Shown: piece after piece, positions 40,828-50,021 of the stretch | Layout: the number at the start of each line of letters is the position of its first letter | Position numbering within the stretch: the first letter of the stretch is position 1 | Assembly: GCA_003222895.1 (NCBI GenBank) | Contig: QHXI01000063.1 | Location: forward strand, 44,452 to 108,451 | Source: Acidobacteriota bacterium | Lineage (GTDB): Bacteria; Acidobacteriota; Blastocatellia; Pyrinomonadales; Pyrinomonadaceae | Length of the DNA: 64,000 nt | Direction: 5' to 3' | Notes under the pieces: generated by a model | Seen by the model: the letters and a program-made list of their open reading frames with translations, nothing else | Told to the model about the DNA's origin: nothing | Databases searched by the model: none | Program-made: the position numbers and the translations under genes

Positions 40828-42234
40828 TTACGGCGCGTTGACGGCCGCAGGTACTTCGACTCCGTATCCCGCCTTGATCCACGCCGTTGTGCCACCGGTC
40901 ACATTCAGCAGATCCGTAAATCCGTGTTGTTGCAGGATGCTCGTCGCCGCGCTCGATCGATAACCGCCCGCGCAAATGATCGCCGCCGGCTTTGACGGAT
41001 CGAGTTTCAAGCTCGGCAAAATCTCTCGCAGTTTTGCGAGCGGCGCAGTGATTGCCCGTGGCGCATGACCTGATTGGAATTCAGCCTGACGTCGCACGTC
41101 GACTACTTGTAGATCCGCACGCGTTTCAATCAGCTCCTTCAATTCGCCGACGCTGATCTGCGGCACCGCCGCCACCTCGAATCCGGCCTTGGCCCAGGCG
41201 CCGACGCCGCCATCGAGAAAGCCGATTACATTTTCAAGGCCGACCCGCGCCATGCGCACTTGTGCCTCGGAAACTCGCTTGGTTGATTCAGCCACAATGA
41301 CGATTGGCGAGTTGAGCGGAATCAACGAACCCGCCCACGACGCGAATTGCCCACCGAGTCCGATGTTGAGAGAGCCAGGTACGTGACCCGCACCAAACTC
41401 TGCGGCCGAACGCGTATCGAGGATCACGGCGCCCTGCTGAGCTGCTGACGCAACTTGTGATGGCGTTAAATCTGCCGGTGGAGATAGATTCTCCAACGGC
41501 TGCGCGCCGTCGCGATTGATCTCGGCGTCCTTCGCAAAGTACGCAGGCGCTTCGGGAAGATCGGTCGTCATCATTGTGACGAACTCATCTTTTGTCATCG
41601 GTTGCAGCGCGTAATTGAATTTGCGTTGCTGTCCTATCGTCGACGATGTTTCGCTAGAAAGATTCTTCCCGCACATCGAGCCCGCGCCATGCGCCGGATA
41701 AACTTCGACCTCATCAGGTAACTTCAAAAGCTTTTTGTGCAGACTGTCATACATCATCGCAGCCATCGATTGCGGCGTATGACCCCTTCCGCCGGCGAGA
41801 TCGGGCCGGCCCACGTCACCGATGAAAAGCGTATCGCCCGTCAGAACCTTCTGTGGAGCATGCGCCTCGTCTTCGGTGATCAAGACGCAAATACTCTCGG
41901 GCGTGTGACCGGGTGTTTCCATGATGCGTAACTTCGCGCGGCCTATCGTGAGTTCGTCGCCGTCTTTGACGGCCCGGTGAGGAAACGTTGCCCCGGCCTC
42001 TTTGCCGAAAACGATCTCGGCGCCGGTTTTGTCGGCGAGCTCGCGATGACCGCTGACGAAGTCTGCATGCAAGTGCGTTTCGATGATGTACTTTATCGTC
42101 AGGTTCTGCGCGTTGGCTTCCTCGATATATTGATCGACGTCGCGCTGCGGATCGACAACGGCCGCTTCGCCCTCTGATCCAATCAGATACGAAGCGTGCG
42201 CGAGACAGCCGAGATAGAACTGCTTGAAGTACAT
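40828..42234 (-). CDS. MBL-fold hydrolase with two rhodanese domains
   Basis: 468 residues. N-terminal metallo-beta-lactamase domain: ETHLHADFVSGHRELA, LIMETPGHTPESIC-like (RIMETPGHTPES), TGDTLFIGDVGRPDLAG and YPAHGAGSMCGK, as in persulfide dioxygenases. Two rhodanese domains follow. The first, around VIVAESTKR, has no catalytic Cys; the second has AAIICAGGYRSS with the Cys. Probably oxidises glutathione or protein persulfides and transfers sulfane sulfur. Confidence 0.9.
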   Translation of the reverse strand: MYFKQFYLGCLAHASYLIGSEGEAAVVDPQRDVDQYIEEANAQNLTIKYIIETHLHADFVSGHRELADKTGAEIVFGKEAGATFPHRAVKDGDELTIGRAKLRIMETPGHTPESICVLITEDEAHAPQKVLTGDTLFIGDVGRPDLAGGRGHTPQSMAAMMYDSLHKKLLKLPDEVEVYPAHGAGSMCGKNLSSETSSTIGQQRKFNYALQPMTKDEFVTMMTTDLPEAPAYFAKDAEINRDGAQPLENLSPPADLTPSQVASAAQQGAVILDTRSAAEFGAGHVPGSLNIGLGGQFASWAGSLIPLNSPIVIVAESTKRVSEAQVRMARVGLENVIGFLDGGVGAWAKAGFEVAAVPQISVGELKELIETRADLQVVDVRRQAEFQSGHAPRAITAPLAKLREILPSLKLDPSKPAAIICAGGYRSSAATSILQQHGFTDLLNVTGGTTAWIKAGYGVEVPAAVNAP

Positions 42235-42280
42235 GACACTCAGAGATTACGGTCATTCCTCAAATCATCGTAGATTCATG

Positions 42281-43393
42281 CTAGTAAACTTTTCTGCCTT
42301 CGCACAAATTGATGAGTTCTGGCAAAGCTAGGATCTGGGGCCGAGGGCCACTTCCCTTACGTATCACTTTCAATATTCCAGCGGCCTTGAGCTTCGTCAG
42401 AAGGTTACTTGTCATTGGATAGCTGGGCATGCCAGGTCGGGTTTTGAGATGAGAACTCCTAAATATCGGTTTTTCAAACATGGAATCCAGTAGAGGAATA
42501 GCAAACTGTGAATGAGTTAGGTCAAGAACTCTTTGCTTCAGCTCTCCATACAGATCGATCATCGCCCGCGCTTTTTCAGAATTCAAACGAGCTTGCTCAT
42601 CAACGGCTTGGAGAAAGAACGCTATCCAATCGTTCCACGAATCAGGTTTTTTCCCTAACATCCGTAATCTTTCGACATAAATATCTCGATTCGCTTCAAG
42701 ATATGCAGATAAATAGAAGAGCGGTCTCGACAGGATGGTTTTTTCGTATAAGAAGAGAGGGATTAACATCCTGCCGACCCTTCCATTGCCATCCAGGAAG
42801 GGATGGATGATCTCGAACTGGGCGTGCACGACCGCCAACTGCACAATCGCGTCAGGACGATCCATGTGATAGTACTTTTCCCAATTGTCTAAGTATTCAA
42901 GTAAGTGACTCGGGTCTGGAGGAACAAAGTCCGCCTTCTCCATGGGAGTGCCAGGAGATCCTATCCAGTTCTGGCTCTTTCGAAACTCTCCCCTCCCCAT
43001 ATCGCGCCCGCGCACGCTATTTAAAAGAATCCCATGAAGTTTTTTCAGAAGATTAAGCCTAAATGGTTTAGTTCTTAGGTCTCTCTCTCCAGCCTTCAGG
43101 GCTCGTTGATAGTTCCTAATTTCAAAGATGTCTTCTCTGCGTTCGGGCTGTCTAGGTTCTTCACCTGCCTCGAACTTGAAAACGTCGCCAAGCGTTGCTT
43201 GTGTTCCTTCGATTCGAGAAGAAAGCACGGCTTCCTGTGTGGTCATCGGCGATAGCAGTAGTTCTGGGTTAGCGACTCCTTGTAGGACGCCGTCATAGTA
43301 AGCTAAAGAGCGGTTGGCTTTAGCAATTAGGGGAATTAGCGGCTCCCAACTTACTTCTGACAGTGGAAGAGTCTGAGGTAGAAAAGGTTTCAT
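42281..43393 (-). CDS. Fic-domain protein with C-terminal winged helix
   Basis: 370 residues. Fic motif IIHPFLDGNGRVGRMLIPLFL (HxFxDGNGRxGR); N-terminal Fic_N-like region with an inhibitory-helix candidate (SSRIEGTQATLGDV, S/TxxxE/N type). C-terminal winged helix (YPMTSNLLTKLKAAGILKVIRKGSGPRP). Fic enzymes transfer AMP to hydroxyls of target proteins. Base composition is more AT-rich than neighbours, suggesting transfer. A palindromic operator candidate precedes it. Confidence 0.9.
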   Translation of the reverse strand: MKPFLPQTLPLSEVSWEPLIPLIAKANRSLAYYDGVLQGVANPELLLSPMTTQEAVLSSRIEGTQATLGDVFKFEAGEEPRQPERREDIFEIRNYQRALKAGERDLRTKPFRLNLLKKLHGILLNSVRGRDMGRGEFRKSQNWIGSPGTPMEKADFVPPDPSHLLEYLDNWEKYYHMDRPDAIVQLAVVHAQFEIIHPFLDGNGRVGRMLIPLFLYEKTILSRPLFYLSAYLEANRDIYVERLRMLGKKPDSWNDWIAFFLQAVDEQARLNSEKARAMIDLYGELKQRVLDLTHSQFAIPLLDSMFEKPIFRSSHLKTRPGMPSYPMTSNLLTKLKAAGILKVIRKGSGPRPQILALPELINLCEGRKVY

Positions 43394-43423
43394 TTTGTAT
43401 AAAGTTAAATATAGAGGAACTCA

Positions 43424-43459
43424 CTAGTGTAAAGCAATAAGCTTTATACTTTACACTAG
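43424..43459 (-). promoter_or_regulatory. Palindromic operator candidate upstream of fic
   Basis: Perfect 11-base arms CTAGTGTAAAG and CTTTACACTAG, 14 bases apart, 31 to 66 bases before the ATG. TTGCTT and TATATT, 18 bases apart, could be -35 and -10, placing one arm within the promoter. A Fic protein with its own winged helix could bind here. Confidence 0.55.
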
Positions 43460-43485
43460 CAATCTAGTGGATAACTGATGATATA

Positions 43486-46400
43486 TCAATCCTCTAAGCC
43501 CTCACTCACGAGTTGCAACTTGTAGAACTCGCGCGCCGGTTTCAACGGACGCAGCATCCAGTAAGGCCGGCGCTCACCGTTGGGTGAATACTTATCGGCG
43601 GGTCGCGTCGCCGCCAGCCACTTCTTGTAAACTTCGTGAGACTTGGCTGTGTCGACATGGATGTCGGCGTACTTGTCGGTCGGCTCTGCCTTTCTCACGC
43701 GAACGGCTTGATGCCAACAATGCATTCCCGAAATCGGATCGGGATGGACAGGGAAGGTGAGATTCTGATGCACGCCGACATCGTTCCACCAAATGCGCGT
43801 CGTGTCACGGTCACTTGATTCAAAGGCCGAGACGCCGCGTTCGCGCTTCAATCCCCATTTCGATCCATCGTTCTCGATTGTCACCTTGGCCATCATTTGC
43901 CGTTCGCCGTTCTCATGAACTTTCCATCGGCCCATGTGATGGCTGCACGCGACGATGCCGGGCTTGATGCCTTCGGTCACCCACGCGCGCACCACGAAGT
44001 GGCCAATTTCAGTTTCGACGCGAACGAGATCTCCGGTGCGCACGTCGAGTTTCGCCGCGTGACTGGTGTGCAGCCAAAGCGGATTCGTGTGCGCAATTTC
44101 ATTTAGCCACTTCGCGTTTGCGCTACGCGTGTGAATCTGAACTGGCAGACGGAAAGTTGAGATCAAAATCGTCTGATCGGGCTCGAGATTTTCCGGATGA
44201 ACGTGGCTGGCGATGTAAGTTGGAATCGCGCATTCGCGCCAGCCCCATTCGTCGAGCGTCTTGGAAAAGAATTCGAGTTTTCCGCTCGGAGTGGGAAAGC
44301 CGCGCTTGATCTCTCCATCGACTCGCACGCCGGCAAGACGACGCCCTTCTTCATCGCCGTCAGGGCTGGGAATCGGAACGACGTTTGGCGACGCCGGCTT
44401 CGGCGCCCGCGTGAACACGCGCCCGAGATGGTCTTCGCGAATGTCGTCAAGTTCCACCGCGGGAACCTCCTCATCATAAAGCGCGCCGGTCTTCTTTTTG
44501 ATTTCGAATGCGCCGTAGCGACGCATGAATTCAAGCGGCGAAAGATTTTCAGCAGACGCTTTTTCAGGCAAGCCCGGAACTGAATTCTCGAAGATCCAGC
44601 CGTAGTATTCATCAACGCCCAGACGCGTTCCCGGATTCTTTTTTGATTCAACGAACTGCCGAATGCCAAGCGAGCCCGACGCGTCGATGCGCCAGGTTAG
44701 CTCCATCCAAAATTCGTTTTCTTCCCAAACTTCACCGGGATTTACCTCACGAGTGTCGTTTACATCGTCGCCGTTGCGTTGTCGCGCGGCGCGCATTACC
44801 GGCTGACGAAATCCGAGCCACTGCGCGTCGTGCGTTTCGTACGAATGAATGTCGTGACGCTCCGGGCCCAACCCCATCGGCAAAATGTAATCGGCGAAAT
44901 AAGACGTTTCATTCCACACGGGAGTCAAAGCGACGTGACAGCCAATCAGATTTTCGTCAGTGAGCGCCTCTATCCACGAGAATCCATCGGGATTGGTCCA
45001 CACCGGGTTATAGACGCGCGTGAAGTAAGTATCAAGACGACCGCGTCCTTCCTTTAACAAGTGTGGAAGAAGAAAAGACATTTCATGCATCGCGAGAGGA
45101 AACTCGCGCGGCCAGGTCTTCTCGTTCCACATCTTCGGATGAGGTGGCGTATGAATCGGCTTCGGCACGAACTTGTTCCAGGCGTTGGGAAACACGCCGC
45201 CTTCAGTTGCGACCGCGCCCAGCAGAGCATTCAACATGAAGAGACAGCGCGCGACTGACCAGCCGTGACTAACGCCGGAAGTCACGCTGCGCCAGTTGTG
45301 ACTGCTGAGTCTTGTTCCCGCCGTCGCAACCAGTTTCGCAATCTCTTCGATTGTCTTCGCGTCCACGCCGGATTCTTTGGCTGCGAATGCGAAAGTGTAT
45401 GAGGCGTAGAGTTGCTTGAGGACCCGTTCGAATTCTTCGAACGTTGCCCGGTCGCTATCGCTCCCGGTACTGACCTCACCGCTGCGGACGCGACCTTCGT
45501 CTTCGCGCCGTAGGCGCGAAATGTTTATAGAACCGCTGTAATCAACGGAACCCAGTCCGCTCGAATCGAAATGCGGGCCATTTCGATTCGAGCGGGAATC
45601 TTCGGATGGGGCTTCACGATCTATAAACATTTCGCCGCTCTGCGGCTGTCTTTCTTTACCGACTCCCGACTCCTGACTCCTGACTCCCGCTCTTAGATAT
45701 TCCTCCCAGTTCCACCACCTTCTTACAAACTCGCGATTGTAAAGATTGTTCTGAATCAGGTAATTCGCAATTGATAAAAGAATCGCAGCCTCTGATCCCG
45801 GATAAGGCGCGATGTAATGATCAGCATGCGTCGCCGTATTCGACAGGCGCGTGTCCATCACGATCAACTTTGCGCCATTCGCCTTGCCGTCGATCACCCG
45901 CTGTGCGTGCGGATTGAAGTAATGACCGGATTCGAGGTGTGCGCTGATCAGCAGAATCACTTTCGCATTTGCATGATCGGGACTGGGCCGATCGAGTCCC
46001 ATCCAGAGTTGATAGCCTTCACGCGCACCCGAAGAACAAATGTTTGTGTGCGAGTTGTGGCCGTCAACTCCCCAGGCCGCCAGAATGCGTTCCGTAAATC
46101 CATCTTCGCCGGGACGCCCGACGTGATACATGATTTCGTCGCGACGGTTTTCGACGATTGCCTTCCGAATTCGTGCCGCGAGATCATCCAGCACTTCGTC
46201 CCAACCGACGCGCTCCCAATTTCCCACGCCGCGTTTCCCGACACGTTTCAACGGATAAAGAATTCGATCCGGATCGTTGATTTGATTCAGCGTCGCCGGA
46301 CCTTTGGCGCAGTTCCTTCCGCGCGATCCCGGATTCTCCGGATTGCCTTCGAACTTTTGAATTTGATTTGTATCTTTGTCGATGTAGGCAAGCAGCCCGC

Positions 46401-46578
46401 AGGCCGACTCGCAGTTGAAACAAGTCGTCGGCACGAGCTGATAACGCCGCTCCTTACGACGCGGCCAGGCCTGCGAATCCAACTCAGTCCAATCACCCCA
46501 GCGCTCCTTGGGCGGAAACGCCGCGAGATGGATGCGGGATGGGCCGGGATACATAGTTATTGAATCAAGCTTCTTCAT
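43486..46578 (-). CDS. Molybdopterin-dependent oxidoreductase, catalytic subunit
   Basis: 1030 residues from ATG 46578 (MKKLDSITMYP; the exact start is unclear). A 4Fe-4S motif CFNCESACGLLAYIDKDTNQIQKFEGNPENPGSRGRNCAKG precedes the molybdopterin domains (NICSSGAREGYQLWMG, ILLISAHLESGHYF). A C-terminal molybdopterin-binding barrel (LIS TFRLPVQIHTRSANAKWLNE) is present. Resembles formate dehydrogenase/polysulfide reductase-like enzymes; the substrate is undetermined. Residues around 300-390 are repeat-derived. Its FeS/NrfD partner is probably encoded at 50022-51608. Ser or Cys rather than Sec at the active-site region, as far as can be seen. Confidence 0.85.
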   Translation of the reverse strand: MKKLDSITMYPGPSRIHLAAFPPKERWGDWTELDSQAWPRRKERRYQLVPTTCFNCESACGLLAYIDKDTNQIQKFEGNPENPGSRGRNCAKGPATLNQINDPDRILYPLKRVGKRGVGNWERVGWDEVLDDLAARIRKAIVENRRDEIMYHVGRPGEDGFTERILAAWGVDGHNSHTNICSSGAREGYQLWMGLDRPSPDHANAKVILLISAHLESGHYFNPHAQRVIDGKANGAKLIVMDTRLSNTATHADHYIAPYPGSEAAILLSIANYLIQNNLYNREFVRRWWNWEEYLRAGVRSQESGVGKERQPQSGEMFIDREAPSEDSRSNRNGPHFDSSGLGSVDYSGSINISRLRREDEGRVRSGEVSTGSDSDRATFEEFERVLKQLYASYTFAFAAKESGVDAKTIEEIAKLVATAGTRLSSHNWRSVTSGVSHGWSVARCLFMLNALLGAVATEGGVFPNAWNKFVPKPIHTPPHPKMWNEKTWPREFPLAMHEMSFLLPHLLKEGRGRLDTYFTRVYNPVWTNPDGFSWIEALTDENLIGCHVALTPVWNETSYFADYILPMGLGPERHDIHSYETHDAQWLGFRQPVMRAARQRNGDDVNDTREVNPGEVWEENEFWMELTWRIDASGSLGIRQFVESKKNPGTRLGVDEYYGWIFENSVPGLPEKASAENLSPLEFMRRYGAFEIKKKTGALYDEEVPAVELDDIREDHLGRVFTRAPKPASPNVVPIPSPDGDEEGRRLAGVRVDGEIKRGFPTPSGKLEFFSKTLDEWGWRECAIPTYIASHVHPENLEPDQTILISTFRLPVQIHTRSANAKWLNEIAHTNPLWLHTSHAAKLDVRTGDLVRVETEIGHFVVRAWVTEGIKPGIVACSHHMGRWKVHENGERQMMAKVTIENDGSKWGLKRERGVSAFESSDRDTTRIWWNDVGVHQNLTFPVHPDPISGMHCWHQAVRVRKAEPTDKYADIHVDTAKSHEVYKKWLAATRPADKYSPNGERRPYWMLRPLKPAREFYKLQLVSEGLED
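45447..45705 (-). repeat. Repeat-derived in-frame insertion in the molybdoenzyme
   Basis: Encodes a segment from GVRSQESGVGKERQPQ to GEVSTGSDSDRATF. It contains GGAGTCAGGAGTCAGGAGTCGG tandem units, inverted copies of GAAATGTTTATAGA, CATTTCGATTCGAGCGG hairpins, and the CGCTCCCGGTACTGAC element (45447-45474). Flanked by the family sequence NWEEYLRA and FEEFERVLKQLYASY. Confidence 0.8.
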
Positions 46579-46733
46579 CTCATATACGCACATCTATGTC
46601 GTTAAGCGAGCCGGACGTTTCTTAGCTTTAGACTTAGAGGTCGTTTTGTTTTGCCATTTCCGCACCAGTCGATCTAAGTATCAGTCGCCTGAAAATACTT
46701 GATATTCATTTTGCGCAGCGTTTCTTACATCCT

Positions 46734-47024
46734 TCACAATCTGTCAACCCAATAGTTCGGTTTTCGACTTGAATGCATTACCGCCAGGATGAAGACATAC
46801 TCGTCTTCTAAGTCATAAATCAGACTGTAGGGAAAGCGATGTATTCGGCATCGCCTGACTGATCCGCCCAGCCTTGTCCATGCTCGTGGGAATTTGAGAA
46901 TGCGAGTAATGCATTCCTCAATCTCTTCTAGAAAATCGTCACCAAGCTCTGGGTCGATCGCATCGTAGTAATCCGTGGCATCATCGAATTCTTTTCGGGC
47001 GTGAGGATGATAGCTGTAGGTCAT
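46734..47024 (-). CDS. ParE/RelE-type toxin
   Basis: 96 residues. RelE-superfamily features: YHPHARKEFDDATDYYDAIDPELGDDFLEEIEECI, then RRCRIHRFPYSLIYDLEDEYVFILAVMHSSRKPNYW. Overlaps its antitoxin by four bases. Target (gyrase or mRNA) cannot be told from sequence. Confidence 0.88.
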   Translation of the reverse strand: MTYSYHPHARKEFDDATDYYDAIDPELGDDFLEEIEECITRILKFPRAWTRLGGSVRRCRIHRFPYSLIYDLEDEYVFILAVMHSSRKPNYWVDRL

Positions 47025-47254
47025 CTCTTCCGCCGAGCACGAAGTTCCCGCATCACCTGCTCGCCATCAATCGTTTGCACTTTGCCATCGCGGATTTCCT
47101 GCATGCGTCTTTCCGCTTCATCGGCCCAGGCGTCGTCGATCTCTTTCTGTTGCTCCCAGTCGAGGCTCACAAGCAACTGGTCAGCGAGCATCGCCCGCGC
47201 GCCGGGCGGCAGCGAAAGCGCATCTTTCATGATGTCGTCGAAATTTGCGGCCAT
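47021..47254 (-). CDS. Addiction-module antitoxin (CHP02574-type)
   Basis: 77 residues from ATG 47254, GAGGAG upstream (the ORF-track start is five codons earlier). DIMKDALSLPPGARAMLADQLLVSLD matches the short helical antitoxin family paired with RelE/ParE toxins; the Arg-rich tail meets the toxin start. ATGA overlap with the toxin. Confidence 0.85.
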   Translation of the reverse strand: MAANFDDIMKDALSLPPGARAMLADQLLVSLDWEQQKEIDDAWADEAERRMQEIRDGKVQTIDGEQVMRELRARRKR

Positions 47255-47281
47255 CGAATTACTCCTCAAAGAGCAAATAGA

Positions 47282-47530
47282 TTAGATTGAATCGAATTCA
47301 TCGCTTATCCATACCTGCTCATCCTGCCATTCCTCGATTTCCTCTGGTCGCTGCGGCTGATTCGAATATGCCTCGGCGTGTTGTCGCTCTTTAGCGATAA
47401 TCTCTCGCTGTTGCACGGCCCTTTCCAAGGCTACCTTCATGAAATCCGATGGAGTCATCTGCAATGCGGCCGTAGCCTGCTGCACCTCGGCCAGCAAAGA
47501 TTCGTCGATCGATAATTGAATGGTTTCCAT
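47282..47530 (-). CDS. Ribbon-helix-helix antitoxin-like protein, no toxin adjacent
   Basis: 82 residues. METIQLSIDESLLAEVQQATAALQMTPSDFMKVALERAVQ matches a CopG/RHH fold; the tail (EEIEEWQDEQVWISDEF) is acidic like MazE-type tails. Immediately upstream of the ParE-type pair on the same strand but with no toxin of its own. Confidence 0.7.
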   Translation of the reverse strand: METIQLSIDESLLAEVQQATAALQMTPSDFMKVALERAVQQREIIAKERQHAEAYSNQPQRPEEIEEWQDEQVWISDEFDSI

Positions 47531-47581
47531 GGCGCTATTCTAACATCTCGAAAGACATGCGCTCTCCCTTAGTTTGGGAGT

Positions 47582-49096
47582 TCACTTCACACTCGCGCTA
47601 AAAACTTCTTCCATCAGAAACGGCCGGCGGCATCCGCTCGACGAGGTGAGCTGGCGACGGCTATCGGTCCAAATCGGATACGAAACGCCGTTGAATGACG
47701 TCAGGCCTTCGTAGTCGCCTTGTTGATTTCCGTAGTTGATTCCCTGACAGGGAAAGACTCCGTTGCAGTCGTGCTCGTTCGAACTGACCGTGCTGACACG
47801 AAGGTCCGCGCCCGGGAAAGTCACTCCGCCGTCGGTCGAGCGGGCGAGGTAATAATCTGTCTGATAACGCGCGCCGGTCGTGTCGTTGCGCGTGTCATAG
47901 AACGCGACGTTTATGTTGCCATTGACCGGATCGATGGACATCCAGTGATTGAAACGATCGACCGGGAAAGTAAATTGATCCGGAACGTGGGTTGGCGACG
48001 ACCACGTCTGTCCGTTGTTATCGGAATGAGAAATGAAGATGTCGGTGACGTTCGCGACCGTCAGATCCATCCACGAGCAATAGACGCGGCCGCGGTGCGG
48101 ACCATTCGAAGCGTCGACGCCGAGCGATGGATAAACCAGCGCGCCGCGGAATGATTCAGCCGGAATCGTTATATCGAACGGCAGTGTTTTGCGCGAGATG
48201 ATCGTCGGCACTCCCCAGCTGCGGCCGCCGTCAAACGATCGATTAAAGACAATCGCGTTCGCAGCATAGTCGTTCCAGGCAACGTAGAGTTCTCCGCTAG
48301 GTCCAACGGCGGGCGAAGCGCCGATGGCACGGCCGGGGCCGGAAGGATCGTCTGCGCGCGTGACCGAGAAGCTGGCGCCGTGATCGGATGAAGCTGCTAC
48401 GCGTACTCCACCACCGATCGATCCGCCAGAAGCTGCGTCCCACGCGATGTAGACATTGTCGCGTAACGCGCTCGCGGCGTTCGTATCAGCCGTGATCATG
48501 GGCTTGTCGTTGAAGTGGTTCGTGCCATTCTCAAACGAGAAAAAATTAACTGACGGATAAGTCTTTCCACCGTCTGTCGATTTGGCGACGGCCATCTCGG
48601 TTCCGTTAATTCCATTTCCATTGCTGAAGAAAACCACGATGTAGCCGTAGAAGACATCGCCCTGCGTATCGAATGCCAGCGTCGGATCCGATCCAAAATC
48701 AATTCCGTTTGCGCCATTTGCCGGCGGCAGAGGCAAATCGACGCCGCCCCAACTTCCGCCGCCGTTCGTTGAGAAGTAGCCGCGCATGGGCAGACGGAAA
48801 ATCTCATTCGATCCACCCGCCAGGATTTTCGGTTTGTTCTGATTGATCGCGATGAAGGTCTCGCTTTGTGGGCCGCATTCATTCGAAACGTCGACGTTGC
48901 CACCCGCAGTTGTCGAGGAGGTGCTCAGCGGCGCGGCGTCGCCGCCGTTGTCGCGAATGAATTCATACTTTGTCCACCACGTTGGATCGTGCGAGTTGTT
49001 TTGGGCCGTTACTTTCGCCCCGTGGTTCGCGATACAAAGACTCAATCCCACGAATCCAAACAGCCCAAGGATTGCCAGACGTTGCTTGCGAGTCAT
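47582..49096 (-). CDS. Secreted sialidase-like beta-propeller protein
   Basis: 504 residues, signal peptide ending NHGAKVTAQ. Asp-box/BNR-like motifs recur: STNGGGSWGG, KSTDGGKTYPS, SSDHGASFS, RSFDGGRSWGV, HSDNNGQTWSS, RSTDGGVTFPG. Such propellers include sialidases and carbohydrate-binding proteins; a catalytic Arg triad was not established, so enzyme activity is open. Single gene. Confidence 0.75.
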   Translation of the reverse strand: MTRKQRLAILGLFGFVGLSLCIANHGAKVTAQNNSHDPTWWTKYEFIRDNGGDAAPLSTSSTTAGGNVDVSNECGPQSETFIAINQNKPKILAGGSNEIFRLPMRGYFSTNGGGSWGGVDLPLPPANGANGIDFGSDPTLAFDTQGDVFYGYIVVFFSNGNGINGTEMAVAKSTDGGKTYPSVNFFSFENGTNHFNDKPMITADTNAASALRDNVYIAWDAASGGSIGGGVRVAASSDHGASFSVTRADDPSGPGRAIGASPAVGPSGELYVAWNDYAANAIVFNRSFDGGRSWGVPTIISRKTLPFDITIPAESFRGALVYPSLGVDASNGPHRGRVYCSWMDLTVANVTDIFISHSDNNGQTWSSPTHVPDQFTFPVDRFNHWMSIDPVNGNINVAFYDTRNDTTGARYQTDYYLARSTDGGVTFPGADLRVSTVSSNEHDCNGVFPCQGINYGNQQGDYEGLTSFNGVSYPIWTDSRRQLTSSSGCRRPFLMEEVFSASVK

Positions 49097-49408
49097 GAAG
49101 TTTCTCCTTTGTCAGACGCACTCTACTCTGTGTGTTACTTTGCGATTTTGCTTTGCGGCTCTGCGCCTCTGCCTGAGCGCTTCCTGCGCGAAAGGATTAT
49201 TTCACGCCAAGACCCGAAGGCGCTAAGACTCGCAAGGCCAAATTAAGCTCTACCCTCTACTCAAAGGTTTTCGACGTTTCAATTTGGGGGACCGAATTCT
49301 ATCCCCACCTGACACAACCACGAAACCGGGCGGTCGGTTATCTTGTAGCTCATCGGGTCCTCAGGATCGCGAGCACCAATCAATCCCGAATGTCTTTAGA
49401 CGTCAACT
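49097..49408. other. Gene-free stretch
   Basis: No gene seen. Holds a decayed CACGCCAAGACCCGAAGGCGCTAAG-type repeat near 49200 and otherwise unstructured sequence before the lipoprotein gene's end. Confidence 0.6.
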
Positions 49409-49963
49409 TCATGATTTAAAAATATCCGGATTGTCTTTTTGAAGCTTGTCCGCTTGGGTGGCGAAGTCGTCGGCTTCCCCGCGCAGCTTGTCGACCTTGG
49501 CGTTAACATCGTTCGCTTTATTTATCCAGCCCTCGCGGCTCTCGCTGTCGACCAACGCTTGCGGCACGCCTTTGGCCATCGCGACCATTTCGGCGCGCTT
49601 GTTGTATTCCTTCACTTTCAGCGCGAGATATTCTTTGAACTTGTCGTTCAGTTTCATCCGGCTCGCCTCGTCGTATTTCGCCGCGGCTTCCTTGCATTTC
49701 GTCTCGGCTTTTTCGTAAGCCGCGATCGCGTCTTTGGCGGTGCTGCGCGCCTGCGCCAATTCAGAAACGTCCGTCTTAAGCATCTTCTGCTTCAAGTCTT
49801 CAGCCTCAGTGATGCTTTTCTTCGCATCCTGAACGGCGGCGTTGCCCTCATCAACCAGCTTGTTCGCCTTTTCGGTTTCGTTGCCGCCGCTGCTGCAAGC
49901 CAGAACGGCAGCGACTAATAAAGCCAAGGCGATGAAAGCACTTGCGGTGTTTTTTGAAGTCAT
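49409..49963 (-). CDS. Coiled-coil lipoprotein
   Basis: 184 residues. Lipoprotein signal ALALLVAAVLACSSGG with lipobox VLAC. The rest is Lys/Glu/Ala-rich helix (EAEDLKQKML, AYEKAETKCKEAAAKYDEASRMK), probably a coiled coil in the periplasm. Function unknown. It lies after the FeS/NrfD gene with a 58-base gap. Confidence 0.75.
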   Translation of the reverse strand: MTSKNTASAFIALALLVAAVLACSSGGNETEKANKLVDEGNAAVQDAKKSITEAEDLKQKMLKTDVSELAQARSTAKDAIAAYEKAETKCKEAAAKYDEASRMKLNDKFKEYLALKVKEYNKRAEMVAMAKGVPQALVDSESREGWINKANDVNAKVDKLRGEADDFATQADKLQKDNPDIFKS

Positions 49964-50021
49964 TTCATTCGGTCTCCTTTGTTTTGAATCGTAATTCTTA
50001 TGGATGTTAGCGCGGCCGAAT

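Noticed and set aside
43486-46593. Possible selenocysteine in the molybdopterin oxidoreductase
   Set aside because: No in-frame TGA in the gene; the FeS motif has ordinary Cys residues.
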